64,000 nt of DNA from Hippophae tibetana (taxonomy: Eukaryota; Streptophyta; Magnoliopsida; Rosales; Elaeagnaceae), in the NCBI GenBank assembly GCA_037013495.1, contig CM072801.1, positions 84,367,816 to 84,431,815 on the forward strand, read 5' to 3'. Positions within the stretch are counted from its first letter, which is position 1; each line of letters opens with the position of its first letter. The notes under the pieces were generated by a model. It had not been told where the DNA came from, did no database searches, and saw only the letters and a list, made by a program, of their open reading frames with translations. Shown here one piece after another: positions 48,181 to 60,747 of this stretch. The position numbers and the translations under genes are program-made.

Positions 48181-49030
48181 CATAGTTTTCAAAATTTCAT
48201 GATGTCTTCAAGAAGTTGCACATAAATACCATTTGTAGAGGCACTTGAACATATGCCATCTTGTGCCAAATTCATAAAGGATATACTATCAAAGAAAAGG
48301 AGGCTTGGAGATCATGAAACAATAACCTTGACTAAATCTTGTAGTGCCATCCGTGATAGAAAATTAAACTACCACAAAAACTGAAAGATCCAAGTAGTTT
48401 TTACATCCTTTGCATTAGTGGGAACATCTGTTTTGGCAAGGCACTATGTGATTTAGGTTCTAGTATTAACCCCATTCCATTATCAGTCTTCCATAGATTA
48501 TGGGTTATTAAGTCAAACCTACTTCATTAACATTACAGATGGCAGACAGTTCAATTAAAAGACCTCAAGGTGTGGTAGAAGATTTACTAGTAAAAGTAGA
48601 CAAATTCGTCTTTCTAGCGAACTTCTTGTGCTAGACATGAAGGAGGACCATGACATTCCTATCATACTTGGTCATTCTTTCTTAGTAACCGAAAAAGAAC
48701 TCATTGATGTACAAAAAGGTGAGCTTACAATAAGGGTATAAGATGAGCAAGTTACATTTAATGTGTTTAAAGTATATTAAATTTTCTGATGCTGATAATG
48801 GTAGTGATTGTTTTTGAATAGATAATGCTGATGAGCTAACCACTAATGTGCTTTATGATATGTGCCCTATTGATGCTTCAGAGTCTGTGCTTGTTAATTC
48901 TATAAACACACATACTAATGAATACTATGACACTCATGTAGGAACACAAATTCATGTTGGTAGCTTAACAATGGAAGGGTAAAAGTGTGAGGTCTAAACT
49001 TGTTGGCCCTTCAATTGATAATCACCTTTG
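48181..49030 (+). pseudogene. GP protease remnant and following sequence (+ strand)
   Basis: The retropepsin-type stretch reads GKALCDLGSSINPIPLSVF near 48440 (family: GxALCDLGASINLMP) and, shifted, the IILGHSF region near 48660. It degrades toward 49030, where sequence of the opposite orientation begins. No RT follows. Confidence 0.7.
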
Positions 49031-49817
49031 ATACACATGAGATGCGCGTCCTCTAAATAGTTCACACAGTCAATAATATCAACCTTTGATTCCATACTTT
49101 CAAAGTTAAAACAAGTTGAGTTATTTTCTAGTGAGTTTATGTCCCCGTTCATTCCATCATGTGTAATAGTCATAAGTATAGGTGACTCAACAGATTCTTT
49201 TAAGTTGTCCCCTTATTTAGTAACATTTATCCTTAAGCATTCATTAGCACTATCAATGTCAAGGGGTTTAGATGCTTTAAACACTTTAAACACTACTTGT
49301 TCATCTTGCACTCTCATTATAAGTTCACCCTTTTGTAAATCAATGAGTGCTCTTCTAGTTTCTAAGAATGGATGACCAAGCATGATAGGAATATCATGGT
49401 CCTTCTACATGTCTAGCATAATGAAGTATGCTAGATAGATGATTTTTCTACTTTTACTAGCACATCTTCTAGCATACCCCAGGGTCTTTTAATTGACTTG
49501 TCTACCATTTGCAATTTTTTTAAAGTTGGTTTAGCTTTACCAACCCACAATCTCTGAAAGATTGATAATGGTAGGAGGTTAATGCTAGAACCTAAAACAC
49601 ATAATTCTTTTCCAAAATTTATATTCCCAATAATGCAAGAGATGTCAAAACTACTTAGGTCTTTCAGTTTTGTGGTAGTTTTTTGTCAAGAATGGTGCTA
49701 CAACCTTCAATCAAGGTTACTGTTTCAAATCTCTAAGCCTCTTTTTCTTTGATAGTATATTCTTCATGAATTTGGCATAATATGGCATTTGTTTAAGTGC
49801 CTCTGCAAATGATATTT
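49031..49817 (-). pseudogene. GP protease remnant (minus strand)
   Basis: The minus strand reads LPLSIFQRLWVGKAKPT and RPWGMLEDVLVKVEK near 49580-49450, matching the retropepsin region of the + copy. Frameshifts and stops are present. It meets the + copy tail to tail near 49030. Confidence 0.7.
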
Positions 49818-51224
49818 TTATATGTAGCATCTTGAAGACATCAAGAAATTTTGAAAACTACGTATCTGACTTTTGCTTTTGTAGTTTTTGAGGGAAATAC
49901 ATAATGGGTTTGTAAAGGTTGTTTTCTTTGGCTGAATTATTTCCTTTTCATTACTCTCTTTGTCCACTAATTCCTTCTCATCCTTTTTAGTTCTCGGTTC
50001 ATCCACATCATCCTCTAGATTTTTACCACTTCTCAAGGCTATGGAAATGCAATGGTCCTTCCCTTCTCTTCTTGAGTATATAATTTTATCACTTGGAAGG
50101 TTACCTTGAGGCCTTTGGCGTATAGCCTGGGCAAGTTGCCCCATTTGGTTCTCCAAATTTTGAATTGAAGCCACTTGAGTGAAAAAATTTGTATTTACTG
50201 ATTGGATGAAGTCTTTCATCATCCTCATTAAGGCATTTATATATGTGTTCGTGTATGGATTATTATTTTGATTCAAATTACCCACATAGCATATAGATTT
50301 AGGATTATTTTGGACAATTATCAAATAAATGAGCTCCTCCATAAAACACACATGACACTCTTGAATCTTGGACTTTATTTATACTCGCTGGCGAGTTTTG
50401 AGCCTTCAAAAGATTAACCAAAGATGAAACTTGAGCTATAAGTTCTGTGATATCATTTAACATATGCACTCTGGCTACTCTTCTTATGGCTGTCATTCTA
50501 TCCATTGGCCATTGATAATTATTACTAGCCATTTTCTCAAGTAAATCATAAGCTTGATTGTAAGATTTGGCTAACAAAACTCTATTAGCAGATGCATAAA
50601 CAATAGTTCTTGTTTGAGCATTGAGACCATTGTAAAAAGTCTCCATTTCAATCCAAGAAGGAATAATATGATGATGACACATCCTTAGCAATTCCTTGAA
50701 TCTTTCCCATGCTTCATATAAAGATTCTCCTTCGTATTGTTTGTAGGAAGTAATGTCATTCCTAAGTTTGACATTCTTTGTTGGTGGGAAGTATTTCATC
50801 AGAATTTTTCCGCCAAATCATTCCAAGTTGTAATGGAATCAGGTGGCAAAGATTTTAGTCAAGCTTGAGCATAGTCTTGCAAAGAGTAAGGGAACAATCT
50901 AAGCCTAAATGCCTCCTCTATCACACCATTGAACTTGAATGAATCTCCAACTTCAATAAACAATCTGGGAGGCAGATGATGATCCTCTGTTGGTAATGAT
51001 TTTCCAATTGTTGGTAGCATTTGAAACATCACTAGCTTTAACTCAAACTTATTAGCTTGAATGTTTTGCCATGTAATAATTGGATTCAGCCCTTCCAATG
51101 TAGGAATTTCATATTCATTCATAGCTCTACCTCTATCATCCATCAAAAGCATTTGATTTTTCAAGTTTAGCTCATTCTTGTTTATGTTTAATGGTTTAGC
51201 TAATTTTTTTCTCTTGGGTGACAA
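49818..51224 (-). pseudogene. GP gag remnant, longest copy (minus strand)
   Basis: Three frames cover most of a gypsy gag. 51224-50859 has the N-terminal region with IEEAFRLRLFPYSLQDYA. 50799-50305 is the retrotransposon gag core (LYEAWERFKELLRMCHHH, METFYNGLNAQTRTIVYAS) and the zinc knuckle CVFYGGAHLFDNCP, with a Cys-to-Tyr change. 50351-49818 has YVGNLNQNNNPYTNTY and NLENQMGQLAQAIRQRP. The breaks between frames are single shifts, so it is recent compared with other gags here. The group is Athila/Tat-like. Confidence 0.85.
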
Positions 51225-51457
51225 CTTGTTGTTTCCTTATTGATCTCAAAGTACGCTCAATTTCAAGATCTAAAGATAAGATTTCTCCCTCACGAACTCT
51301 GCTCATGCAATAGACTAAATTATGTTTCTACAATACTAAAGAAGATGTCTAAATAAAAAGTAAATAAAAATTAAAAAATAAATATCTAAAAAAATTAAAA
51401 TTAAAATATGAAAAATAACTGAAATAAAAGTAAAAAAATAATTTCTAATATTTATAA
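51225..51457 (-). mobile_element. GP leader (minus strand)
   Basis: A-rich sequence between the primer site and gag; no coding frame. Confidence 0.55.
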
Positions 51458-51475
51458 TCCCATTCAATGATGCCA
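51458..51475 (-). other. Decayed tRNA-Asp primer-binding site
   Basis: TCCCATTCAATGATGCCA compared with TCCCCGGCAACGGCGCCA; spacing to the LTR (6 bases) is the same as at 738-762. Confidence 0.75.
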
Positions 51476-51481
51476 AAAACT

Positions 51482-52982
51482 TGTTTGCCACACAAAAATT
51501 GTTTGCAATGAATACATATCATAAAAAGTAATATAATAATAAGAAAAGATTGTTCCGAGATAGATTATTTTATTAGAAACTAATTTTTAAAACTAAAAAA
51601 ATAAAAATCAATTTTTTTTTGCATTTTTTATATTTTAAGGAAGAAAAGTTAAAATAACTAAAAGTAAATAGCAATAATTAATTAAATAAGATTTGGTAAC
51701 TAAGAAGATATATGAGAAAATATCTAGGAATACTGAATCTCCCAATTTTCTAAACTTGTGGATCGCTAAATCCTCCCAATATAATTATCAATTAATTACA
51801 TAATCAATTGAATCTAACCTAGTATATAGTTATCCCTCAAGTAAACTACACACCATATAGTAATTAATTTAATCACACTCTCATGCCAATTAAATTAATT
51901 AAATTTAATCACACTCTCATGTAAATTAAATTGCATACCATTCATTAAGTTCATCAATTTTGGATCACATACATAAGAATCATACATCTCTTCCTAGAAA
52001 CTATGCATGTTATTTAATCAAGATAAATAATCAAATAATTCTCTCAAATTTTTTTAATTACCTCTATGGATAAATTATTGGCCAAACAATTAATAGTATA
52101 AAAATCAGATTAAATAATATAATTAAATTAAAATTATAATTGGGGTAAAATAATGGATCATCACATGGTGAAAATTAGGTTCATAAGATCCCTAGATTAA
52201 TAAATTAACTATGCATAATTGTTTTCATAAAACTCATATTTTTCATAAAGAAAGACATAAAAATTGAAAAAGAAAAGAGTAGAAAAAGAAATACAATCAA
52301 TCTCTTGAATTGTAGTGCTAATCTCCTTTTGAATCTCCACCAAAATTGTATCCCATTTTCAATTTTTCTATATTTTTCTCTCTTTTTAGTTCCAAAAACT
52401 ACCAACATTATGCTAATGACGACCATTTAGGGAAGTAAAATCAATAATAACAGCCAATCATAGCATGACACGTGGCACATGAAATTCATTGGGCGAATCA
52501 GAGTACGACACGTGGTAGAGGAGACTAGTCTGAGTCAATGCATATTGAGTCAGCACCACATGACGCAACGTGATTTGCAGGAACAAATGGCATAGCGTAT
52601 AGGTGGAACGCGGGGAGCAATCGTGTGGAAACACGTGGAAGTGTTTGACCGATCTCCGAACTCGAATTGAACATCGTGTTAACAAATGGCACGTGGTTCG
52701 TCCTCCTCACATGCAGAGATCTACAATTCATTGTCCCTACTTGTGTGGCATCCATGTAGCTTTCCTAGTCTGCTCCTCTACCTGCGTGGTAGGCCACGTG
52801 GCAGCTTCTGATTGGCCCTATGTTAAAAATTCATAAAAAATCCCAAAAAATATATTTTCCTCTTTTTTCACTAAGAAGTTTATATTTTAATATTTTTAGC
52901 CCCAAAAATACTATTTATTGAATAAAATAAGTAAATATTATGTAAAAATTGCTCTAATGACTCTACCTTCATAGAGTCATCA
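51482..52982 (-). mobile_element. GP-family 5' LTR, 1.5 kb (minus strand)
   Basis: Begins TGTTTGCCACAC and ends GAGTCATCA. It carries five CACGTG motifs (52469, 52510, 52632, 52690, 52795) within about 330 bp in the promoter half. Compared with 27360-28668, the motifs are better preserved here. Confidence 0.82.
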
Positions 52983-53325
52983 CTTAAGTAACACAATGAT
53001 ATTACCATATAGATACAGTCTCTATATTTGTTTACCTCATTGTGTCGTTTGTTATAAATGATATACTATTGTGTTGGTACAACCTGATTTTAAATTATGT
53101 ATGTTACAACATACTAAAAGCTTAAACTCTAATTAGAAAACCATTATATTCTTCTATGCTTTCTATTAAATTTGCGTAATATATGTTGTTTAAAGTTATC
53201 TATTATCTAATATTATATTATTTGTGCTTCTACTTTGTATATTGCTTAAGTATTTGATTTTCTTTCTATGTGAGTTAGGGTTGAGTCTTTAAGGAGTCTA
53301 TATCTTCTTACCTTGGTTGTAGACT
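52983..53325 (+). mobile_element. SL-family LTR fragment (+ strand)
   Basis: Reverse-complement match to the start of the LTRs at 44598 and 57870 (TTAGGGTTGAGTCTTTAAGGAGTC and GTAGACTCTTT at its end). The left part is replaced by the GP LTR. Confidence 0.6.
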
Positions 53326-53759
53326 CTTTCACATATATTAACGGCATATCTTTTGTAGTAGTTTTAAAATCTAAAAGTAATTTATCAGAAGTTAAATTCT
53401 TGAATCTAATTGTGAGACCTTGAATAAAGTTCAACTTATTAGACGTCACCTATTGAAGTCAAGCAAATGAGTTATTAATCACTTAGAGAATAAACATAAT
53501 TTAATAATAAAATCAATTAATAGGTCAGACCTAAAGATTTTAATTAGTTTATTATTAACAAGATAATGATATATATCCTAGGATATTTCCATAATCTTAA
53601 TTCAAAATATTTAATAATTTATTTAATATTGAGCAAGCATAACAAACTAGTTAATATATCCTATAAATTCTTCAGAGACTTGAATATCTATTGAATCTAT
53701 CTTTATTTTATTATCATTGGATTAGGATTTCAAATCCAAACTTTGTCAGAGAATGTTTT
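53326..53759. other. AT-rich unassigned stretch
   Basis: A short GAGCAAGCATAACAAAC piece near 53633 resembles family A LTR sequence. Otherwise I see nothing. Confidence 0.4.
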
Positions 53760-53924
53760 AGGTTTTATTTTAAGATTTTTTGAATAATATAAGTCAATAA
53801 CCTCAAGATGACCTTCAAGTAACACAAAAGTGAACCCAAAAAGAGAGGTAAAGAGCATTGCAACATCATAGTTTTGACAAATGGTAAAATTTTAGAGGAG
53901 AAATAGGAAACATAAAAAGATATG
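53760..53924 (+). pseudogene. GP gag fragment, left half of an interrupted copy
   Basis: CAATAACCTCAAGATGACC and GTGAACCCAAAAAGAGAGG match 47908-47960. It stops exactly at the left target duplication (ATATG, 53920-53924) of the inserted element and resumes after 57376. Confidence 0.72.
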
Positions 53925-56900
53925 TGATGAACAAAATCGGCAATGCCGATTTTGCAAATACATTGGTTTTATAATTGTAAAACTCTCGCAAGTGCACAAA
54001 TCATTTTATAGAAAATTACAAGTATACTTTCAAGGTCAATCTAAGTAAGAAATACATGTGGTTTTTAATTTATTACTCAAACTTTTAAAAATGAAATGAA
54101 ATCTTAAACGTCTTATCACAATATTTTGATTTTTGTTTCCTAATCTAATGACATAAAAAAATTAACATAGATATGGATTCAATATTTGGATTTTCTGTTT
54201 GTATTTGAATAGATAACCCTAGATATATCAGTTTTTAATAGAAGTCATGCATGAATGAAGAAAGACATATACTATCATTTTCTACTCAAATCATTTAATC
54301 TAAGCAAATGAAAACTAAATATATAACACTTCGTTAAGATATAAAAATCCAAACATTTAATGTTAAGTTCTATAGAGATCATCTAATAGTGTTGAAAAAA
54401 TAAGAAAAGTGTTTAGAGTATAAAAAATAATATTTATCACTCAGAATAAAGGATAATGGGCTCAAAATATTTCTCACAAGGCTAGTCTCCACTATTTAAT
54501 TCCTAAACACTGATTTTGGGTTTAATATAATTTCCACACCTTATCAAGAAATACTAGTCATGACAAAAACTAACTAATTACCATATAATGTATGATATGT
54601 TTTCAAAAATTAATCTAACAGTACAAAAAACTTAACTATTTACTTAAATTTGATTTAAAGAAATGATAAATTTTTGTAAGAATTTTTTTAAAACTAATCC
54701 TAAATTCTAAAAATTACTAAATATAAATAAAATCAAACATAATAAAAATGAAAATGTGAACATAAAAATTTCAAAATTGTTAAAAATTTTGAAATTAAGC
54801 ATGGTAACTTTTCACCACCCTCAACCTTGAACTTACATTGTTCTTAATGTAACAATTGTAAATTAAAGATAAAGAGAAAAGAAAAGAAAAATTACCTATT
54901 TCTTGAGAATGTGTAGTAGTGATGGAGAAATGTAGGTGCATCCGTCATGTATATCAATAAAGCCCATAGAGACAAATTGTTGTGAACTTCTAATATCTTA
55001 ACAAATATTTTTAGTTTAACAATTCTAAATTTACTCACATGCAATTAAACTAAAATAAATAAAACTAAATTACCTAAAATGATGGGTTGCCTCCATCCAA
55101 CGCTTAGTTTAACGTCTTAGCAAGATGTAACTTGGGGGATTTCATTTTAAATAGACTCAATGTCCTCACATTATTAAGTCAATCAAACTATAGGTAGAAC
55201 AAGTTTGTCTACCTATACTTTTTAAGTCATGCCCTATGGATTTTCAAAATTTTATTTACTTAAAACTGAGGACATGATTGTGTGTGCTAGATAACCCACT
55301 TCTAAGTACAAGTAAAATAATTAAGGAATCAAAAAACATTTATAGGTAGATCTAACAAAGCAACTACCTCTTTTTATCATAGATTGTAATTAAAAAGTTT
55401 GAAATTTTAGAGATAGCTTTAGAAATATTTATTTTATTTTATTATAATTTCTAAGTTAAATAACATAATTAATATTAGCTAAGAGTTCTCTCAGGAAAGA
55501 ATGGTCGAGTAAAGCCTCCTTAAAAACCATCATCCTAGATATAGCAACGTTTATAGGAAAGACTAGTGGCACAAAGGCTTCCAAGAACTAGTCTCCTAGA
55601 CAGAACTTTCTTAGATCTTTACTTTTCATTTTTTTAAAATCAAAGTTAATTAATTTAATAAATTAAGTTAAGTAAATATCTAAGTTAATTATGTTAATAA
55701 ATTAAGTTAAGTGAAAATCTAAGTTAGTTAAGTTAAGTTAAAATCAAAGTTAATTAGTTAATTATTATTTATTTATTTTCTAGAGCTCATTATTTAAATT
55801 TTTCTTTTAAATTTTTAAATTTTTTTAATTTGTTTTAACTCAAAATAAATAAATAAATTATAATTATTTACAACACAAATGTTTTTCAAAATTTTGATAA
55901 ATAATTTAAAAAATCTATTCCTTTCCCACCAATGGTGCCAAAAACTTGAACAAAATCGGTAGTGTAAATACATTGGTTTTATATTTGTAAAACTCTCGCA
56001 TGTGCATGGGTCATTTTATAAAAAATGACAAGTATACTCCCAAGGTCGATCTAAGGAAAGAATATATATAGTTTTTAATTTATTATTCATACTTTAAAAA
56101 ATGAAATTAAATCCTAAATATTATGTCACGTTTTTTTTTATTTATTTTTTCCTAATATAATGACAAAAAAATAAACATAGATATGGATTCAATAAACAAT
56201 CATGCAAATTTTTATCATTCATATAAGTGGAATATTTATGGATATATTAATTATGTTAATTATGTTTACTCATATTATTTAAATTATTAAAGATATAAAT
56301 TAATATTTTTTGATTTCTTTTTTGTATCAAAGTGTCCTTAGTTGGGTCCAAATTATTTTGTTTAATATTAATTAACTAATATCCTTAGGTAGAACCTATT
56401 AATTAATTAAGTATTAAATTTTAGCTTTATTTATAAGAAAATAACAAACCATCTAATCACAACTTCAGGTGGAGTCAGTTAATTAGACTTTATTCAAGAT
56501 GTTCAAATTAAATATAAGAATTTAATTATTCGAGTACTAACTTTCAAGTTTTAAAACCATTACTGAAAATATGTTGTCAATACATTTTCGAATAATAGTT
56601 CTTATAAAAAAACTTTTGAAAAAGAGTTTCACTCTAACTATCGAGCGATTGTGCCAATAAATAAAAAGGGCACTACTCTAAATTACACCAAATAATTAAA
56701 CCTTATAATCTAATTCAGATTTAATTTTTAATGAAAAATTATATTTTTCTCTCTAACATTCTTAATATAAAATCTTGTAGAAAAATAAAATCAATTTATT
56801 TTATATAAATGTTTGACCTATTTAATATTTTGCAAGCATAACAACATTATTATTATATCATATTTACAAATAGCTAACCATGTTAAATTCAATCATAGAA

Positions 56901-57371
56901 AAATTAAAAATAATAGGCATAGGCGTGTACTAGTGGGTGCGAGACTCAGCGTGAGTGTGTGCTAGTACGCGTGAAAATCAGGCTGACGTGTGATAAGAGT
57001 GTGCCAGGTGTGTGCTTGGTGTATGTTGGGCGTACGAGAATGCACGCACGAAACTCGATGTGAATGGGTGCGGTTGTGCATGGGACAGGTATGGTATACG
57101 CAGCTCGAACCATTTGGTTCAATTTTCTATTTTTTTTTTTTTACTTTTCCTCATTTTTTCTCAACATAATTATGATGTATGGCCTCTAGTATTTTTCTTT
57201 GAGTCTTTAAATTATTTTTGAACGAAAATATCTGAAAAATAATAAAAATACATGTGATTACAAAAAGACAAATTTATATAAAAATATGATAAAATCATAC
57301 AAATATAAATCTATGTAATCAATTAAAGTATATTAAATCATGATAATTTTAGTATTTTTAAGAACTCATCA
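53925..57371 (-). mobile_element. Shrunken family A element, 3.45 kb, with target duplication ATATG
   Basis: Bounded by TGATGAAC at the left and AACTCATCA at the right, with ATATG on both sides (53920-53924 and 57372-57376). The left (3') LTR is cut to about 260 bp (53925-54184). The interior has 3' noncoding sequence shared with 19900 and 31840, a GGGTTGCCTCC motif at 55084, a leader and a decayed tRNA-Asp primer site (55923-55940, 13 of 18). The right (5') LTR spans 55947-57371. Gag and pol are absent. The 5' LTR also lacks the TATA segment found in the 762 and 58532 copies. Confidence 0.88.
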
Positions 57372-57376
57372 ATATG

Positions 57377-57868
57377 GAGGAAAAGGTTTATGTGGAAAGT
57401 ACTTAAAAGAAAGAGATTCAATTGAAGAAGAGTAATCCATACAAACCCACTATATGTTTCCCTCAAAGATTAAAAAATAAAATTTAGAAAAGTAGTTTTC
57501 CAAATTTATGGATATCTTCAAAAAGCTACACACCAACATACCATTTATAGATGCATTTGAACAGATGCCTTCATATGCCAAATTGATTAAGGACATAATG
57601 TCTAAGAAAATGAGGCCTAAAGATGATGAGACAATAACCTTGATTGAAAGTTGTAGTCACACCCTTAACATAAAACTACGACAAAAACTAAAAGATCTAT
57701 GTAGCTTTGGCATCCATTGCACTGTTTAGAATAGACAATTTGGCAAGGTACTTTGTAACTTGGATGCTAGCATTAACTTCATGCTATTTTTAAGATATTG
57801 AGGGTTGGTAAAGCTAAACCTAAATTAGTAATATTATAAATTGCAGACGGGTTAGTCAAGATATATTG
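57377..57868 (+). pseudogene. GP gag/protease fragment, right half of the interrupted copy
   Basis: Continues the sequence left at 53924: CATACAAACCCACTATATG, then FKKLHTNIPFIDAFEQMPSY (57508 onward) and the start of the protease region (GKVLCNLDASINF, shifted). It matches 48120-48480. Confidence 0.75.
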
Positions 57869-58531
57869 GTTAAAAGAGTCTATAATTCAATACACTACCA
57901 GGGTAAGGACATATAGACTCCTTAACGACCAAACCCTAACTCTCACAAATAAAAAAATGCACAAGAAACAAAAGTTATATAATATCATAGATATTATAAC
58001 TCAAGTAGAATGTAGGAAATAATAAATGCTTTCTAAACTAAGTTTAAGCTACAATATGTTGTAACATGCACACCTTAAGCTCAGATTGTACTAGTACAAT
58101 AAAGGATCATGCACAACAAGCAATGTAATGGGGTAAACCCATATAAAGAACACATCTATATGGTAACATCCCCGAGTTTCTTAAAGAAACCAATCAATGG
58201 TAAATAATTGACTAGCAATAAACAAGTTACAATTCTGATAGAAAATAAAACCACTATTGTCTCTATCAGTCGCCCAAACTACCTATTGTTGCTCTTTACA
58301 TGCAGCTTTTGTAATTGTTTGGTCCAACATGAAAACCCGACCATCATCAATAGCCAACACCATCAATGTGGTGTGATTGCATACCGTTAATTAGTAACTA
58401 GAAGTGTAACTACTCTCTATCTCATGGGACACACTATCTACTACAAACATCAATTCACGCAATTAAACCATCTACTCACATAGGTAATAATTTGATAATA
58501 AACCATAAAATCACCCACCCTAAAATGTAAG

Positions 58532-60268
58532 TGATGAGCAAAACCGGCATCGTCGATCCTGCCAATACTTTGGTTTTATATTTATAAAACTCTCGCAAGT
58601 GTACGAATCATTTCGTAGGAAATGATAAGTATACTCCCAAGGTCGATCTAAGGAAGGAATATATGTGGTTTTTAATTTATTAATCAAAATTTTAAAAATG
58701 AAATTAAATCCTAAACATCCTGTCATGATATTTGGGTTTTTGTGTTTGTAATCTAATAACATAAAAACAAACACAGATACAGATTCAATAAATATTGATG
58801 CAAATTTTATCATTTATAATAGTGGAGTATTTATGGATATAATAACTAAGTAATTATGCTTGCTCATATTATTTAGGTTATTAAAGATATAAATTGATAT
58901 TTATTGATTTTCTCTTTTTTATATGACTATCACCTTTTGTGGAGTTAGATATTCTTTGTTAACTAAACAAATCAATTAACACCTATGGGTGGGGTTGATA
59001 ACTAATTTGGTTAATTAAATTAATTCTTTTTTTCTAAGAGATTGAAAATGAACCATTTAAATGTCACCTTTGGTGGGGTTAGATAGTTTAAACTTTATTC
59101 AATGTGTCCAAATTAAACCTAAGAATTTAGTTATCCGAGTACTAACTTTCAAGTTTTAAAACCACTACTGAAAACCTGTTGTCAATACATTTTCAGATAA
59201 TAATTCTTACAAAAACTTTTGAAATAGAGCTTCACTCTAACTATCGGGCGATTGTACCAACAAATAAAAGAGCACTACTCTAAATCAGACCGGATAACTA
59301 AATCTTAAAATCTAATTTTCAAATTTAAGTTTGTAATGAAAAATAATATATTTCTCTCTAAAATTCTTAATATAAAATCTTGAATAAAAACAAAATCAAT
59401 TCATTTTAGAGATTTTTACCTATTTAATATTTCGCAAGCATAACAACATTATTATTATATCATGTTTACAAATAGCCAGCAAAGTTCAATTTAATCACAG
59501 ACAAATTAAATATAACATGCAAGAATAAAGCATAAAAATAACTTTAAAGAAAATAATATCCTTACAATACTTTGATGTTATTCCTGTTTGTGGAAAACCT
59601 CCAAACGGAATTTGCACTCCCATTTATTGAATAAAAAAGAAAATAAATTACAAAAACATAATTAGTTCTTCTCAAAAAGAGAAGAACTCTAAAACTAAGA
59701 AAAACTAACTAAGAAAAGACTAAAAACTAAAAACTAAGAAATGGAGAGAAAGAAAGAGAGAAGAAGATGTGTTTTTAGGTGTGTTTTATTATGAAGAGAA
59801 TGGGGGTATTTATAGGTGAGGAGAGGAAGAAAATCTGGGTGTTGATGGGCGTAAGCGTCTGCGGGCTGGGCGTGGGCACGTGCGGAATGGAGTAGGGGCG
59901 TGCACAGACTGGCCGTTGTGCTAGCGCGGCACGCACGTTGCTCGGCATGGCTGGGGGGCTGCGTGCGTGATTTCCTCCTTTTTCACATTTTTGACCCTTT
60001 TGACCCATTTTGTCCAATTTTTCCATATTGTTTTACCTTTCTTCATTAATTTATGAATATATTTGCGATATATTGCCTCCGGTATTTTTCTTTCAGTCTT
60101 TAAGTTACCTTTTTAAGTGAAAATACTTGAAAAACGATAAAAATACTCGTGATTCTGAAAAGACAGATTTATGTAAATATATGATAAAATCATATAAATA
60201 TATATATTTTTAATCAATTAACGTGCATAAAATCATGGTAATTTTAGTATTTTTTTGAGCACTCATCA
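58532..60268 (-). mobile_element. Family A solo LTR, 1737 bp, with target duplication GTAAG
   Basis: Starts TGATGAGC and ends GCACTCATCA. GTAAG is present on both sides (58527-58531 and 60269-60273), and the flanks belong to one SL LTR. A solo LTR with an intact 5-bp duplication shows a full insertion followed by LTR-LTR recombination. TATA box at 59807-59814; GC-rich block at about 59835-59980. Confidence 0.93.
59807..59814 (-). promoter_or_regulatory. TATA box of the solo LTR
   Basis: TATAAATA on the minus strand, same context as 2045-2052. It could still start leftward transcription. Confidence 0.7.
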
Positions 60269-60747
60269 GTAAGCTCTCCATAATAATTTTAAAAACATAT
60301 ACAAATGTCAATGTGAATTTTGGCAAAGTTTTGGCTCTTAAATAATGGATAAATAAAAGATAAATGAGGGTGTATTTATAATATATTTGTTTGCCACAGT
60401 GCCAGCCACCTCATGAAAGATGATGGTGAGGGTAGTGTGTTAGCTAGGTGCTAAAAAGTCACATTTTTTGTTCCAAAAATTGTCGAGTACTAACCATAAA
60501 TACCCGCATGAAAACTAAAATAAAAAAGCAAGTGACAACATCAGTGAAAATCACTACCCTCATAGCATATACATTATGAAAACCAACCCCTTGGTGTGTG
60601 TAAACATGCTCATACAAAGTGTACCTAACTATGTGTATGTATGTGAATTATAGATCTATAATAACCAATTTTACATAGAGAAAGACAAATACACTAAGTA
60701 AAATAAGAAACATCTTGTTTTTTATGCAAGAAGCAAACACAAAGACA

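Larger units (their letters stand above)
57870..60747 (-). mobile_element. SL-family 3' LTR, split by a nested solo LTR
   Basis: The outer part 57870-58531 and the inner part 60269-60747 match the two ends of the LTR at 38239-39469 (TAGACTCCTTAACGACC at the left, CACAAAGACA at the right). The 58532-60268 insertion interrupts it. Its internal side runs toward the right edge of the window. Confidence 0.78.

Noticed and set aside
45664..52982. A single large inverted duplication
   Set aside because: The + copy lacks the gag N-terminus, the arms are clearly diverged, and the outer SL LTR pieces are cut at different positions. The outer five-mers (GTTGG and CTTAA) do not match either.
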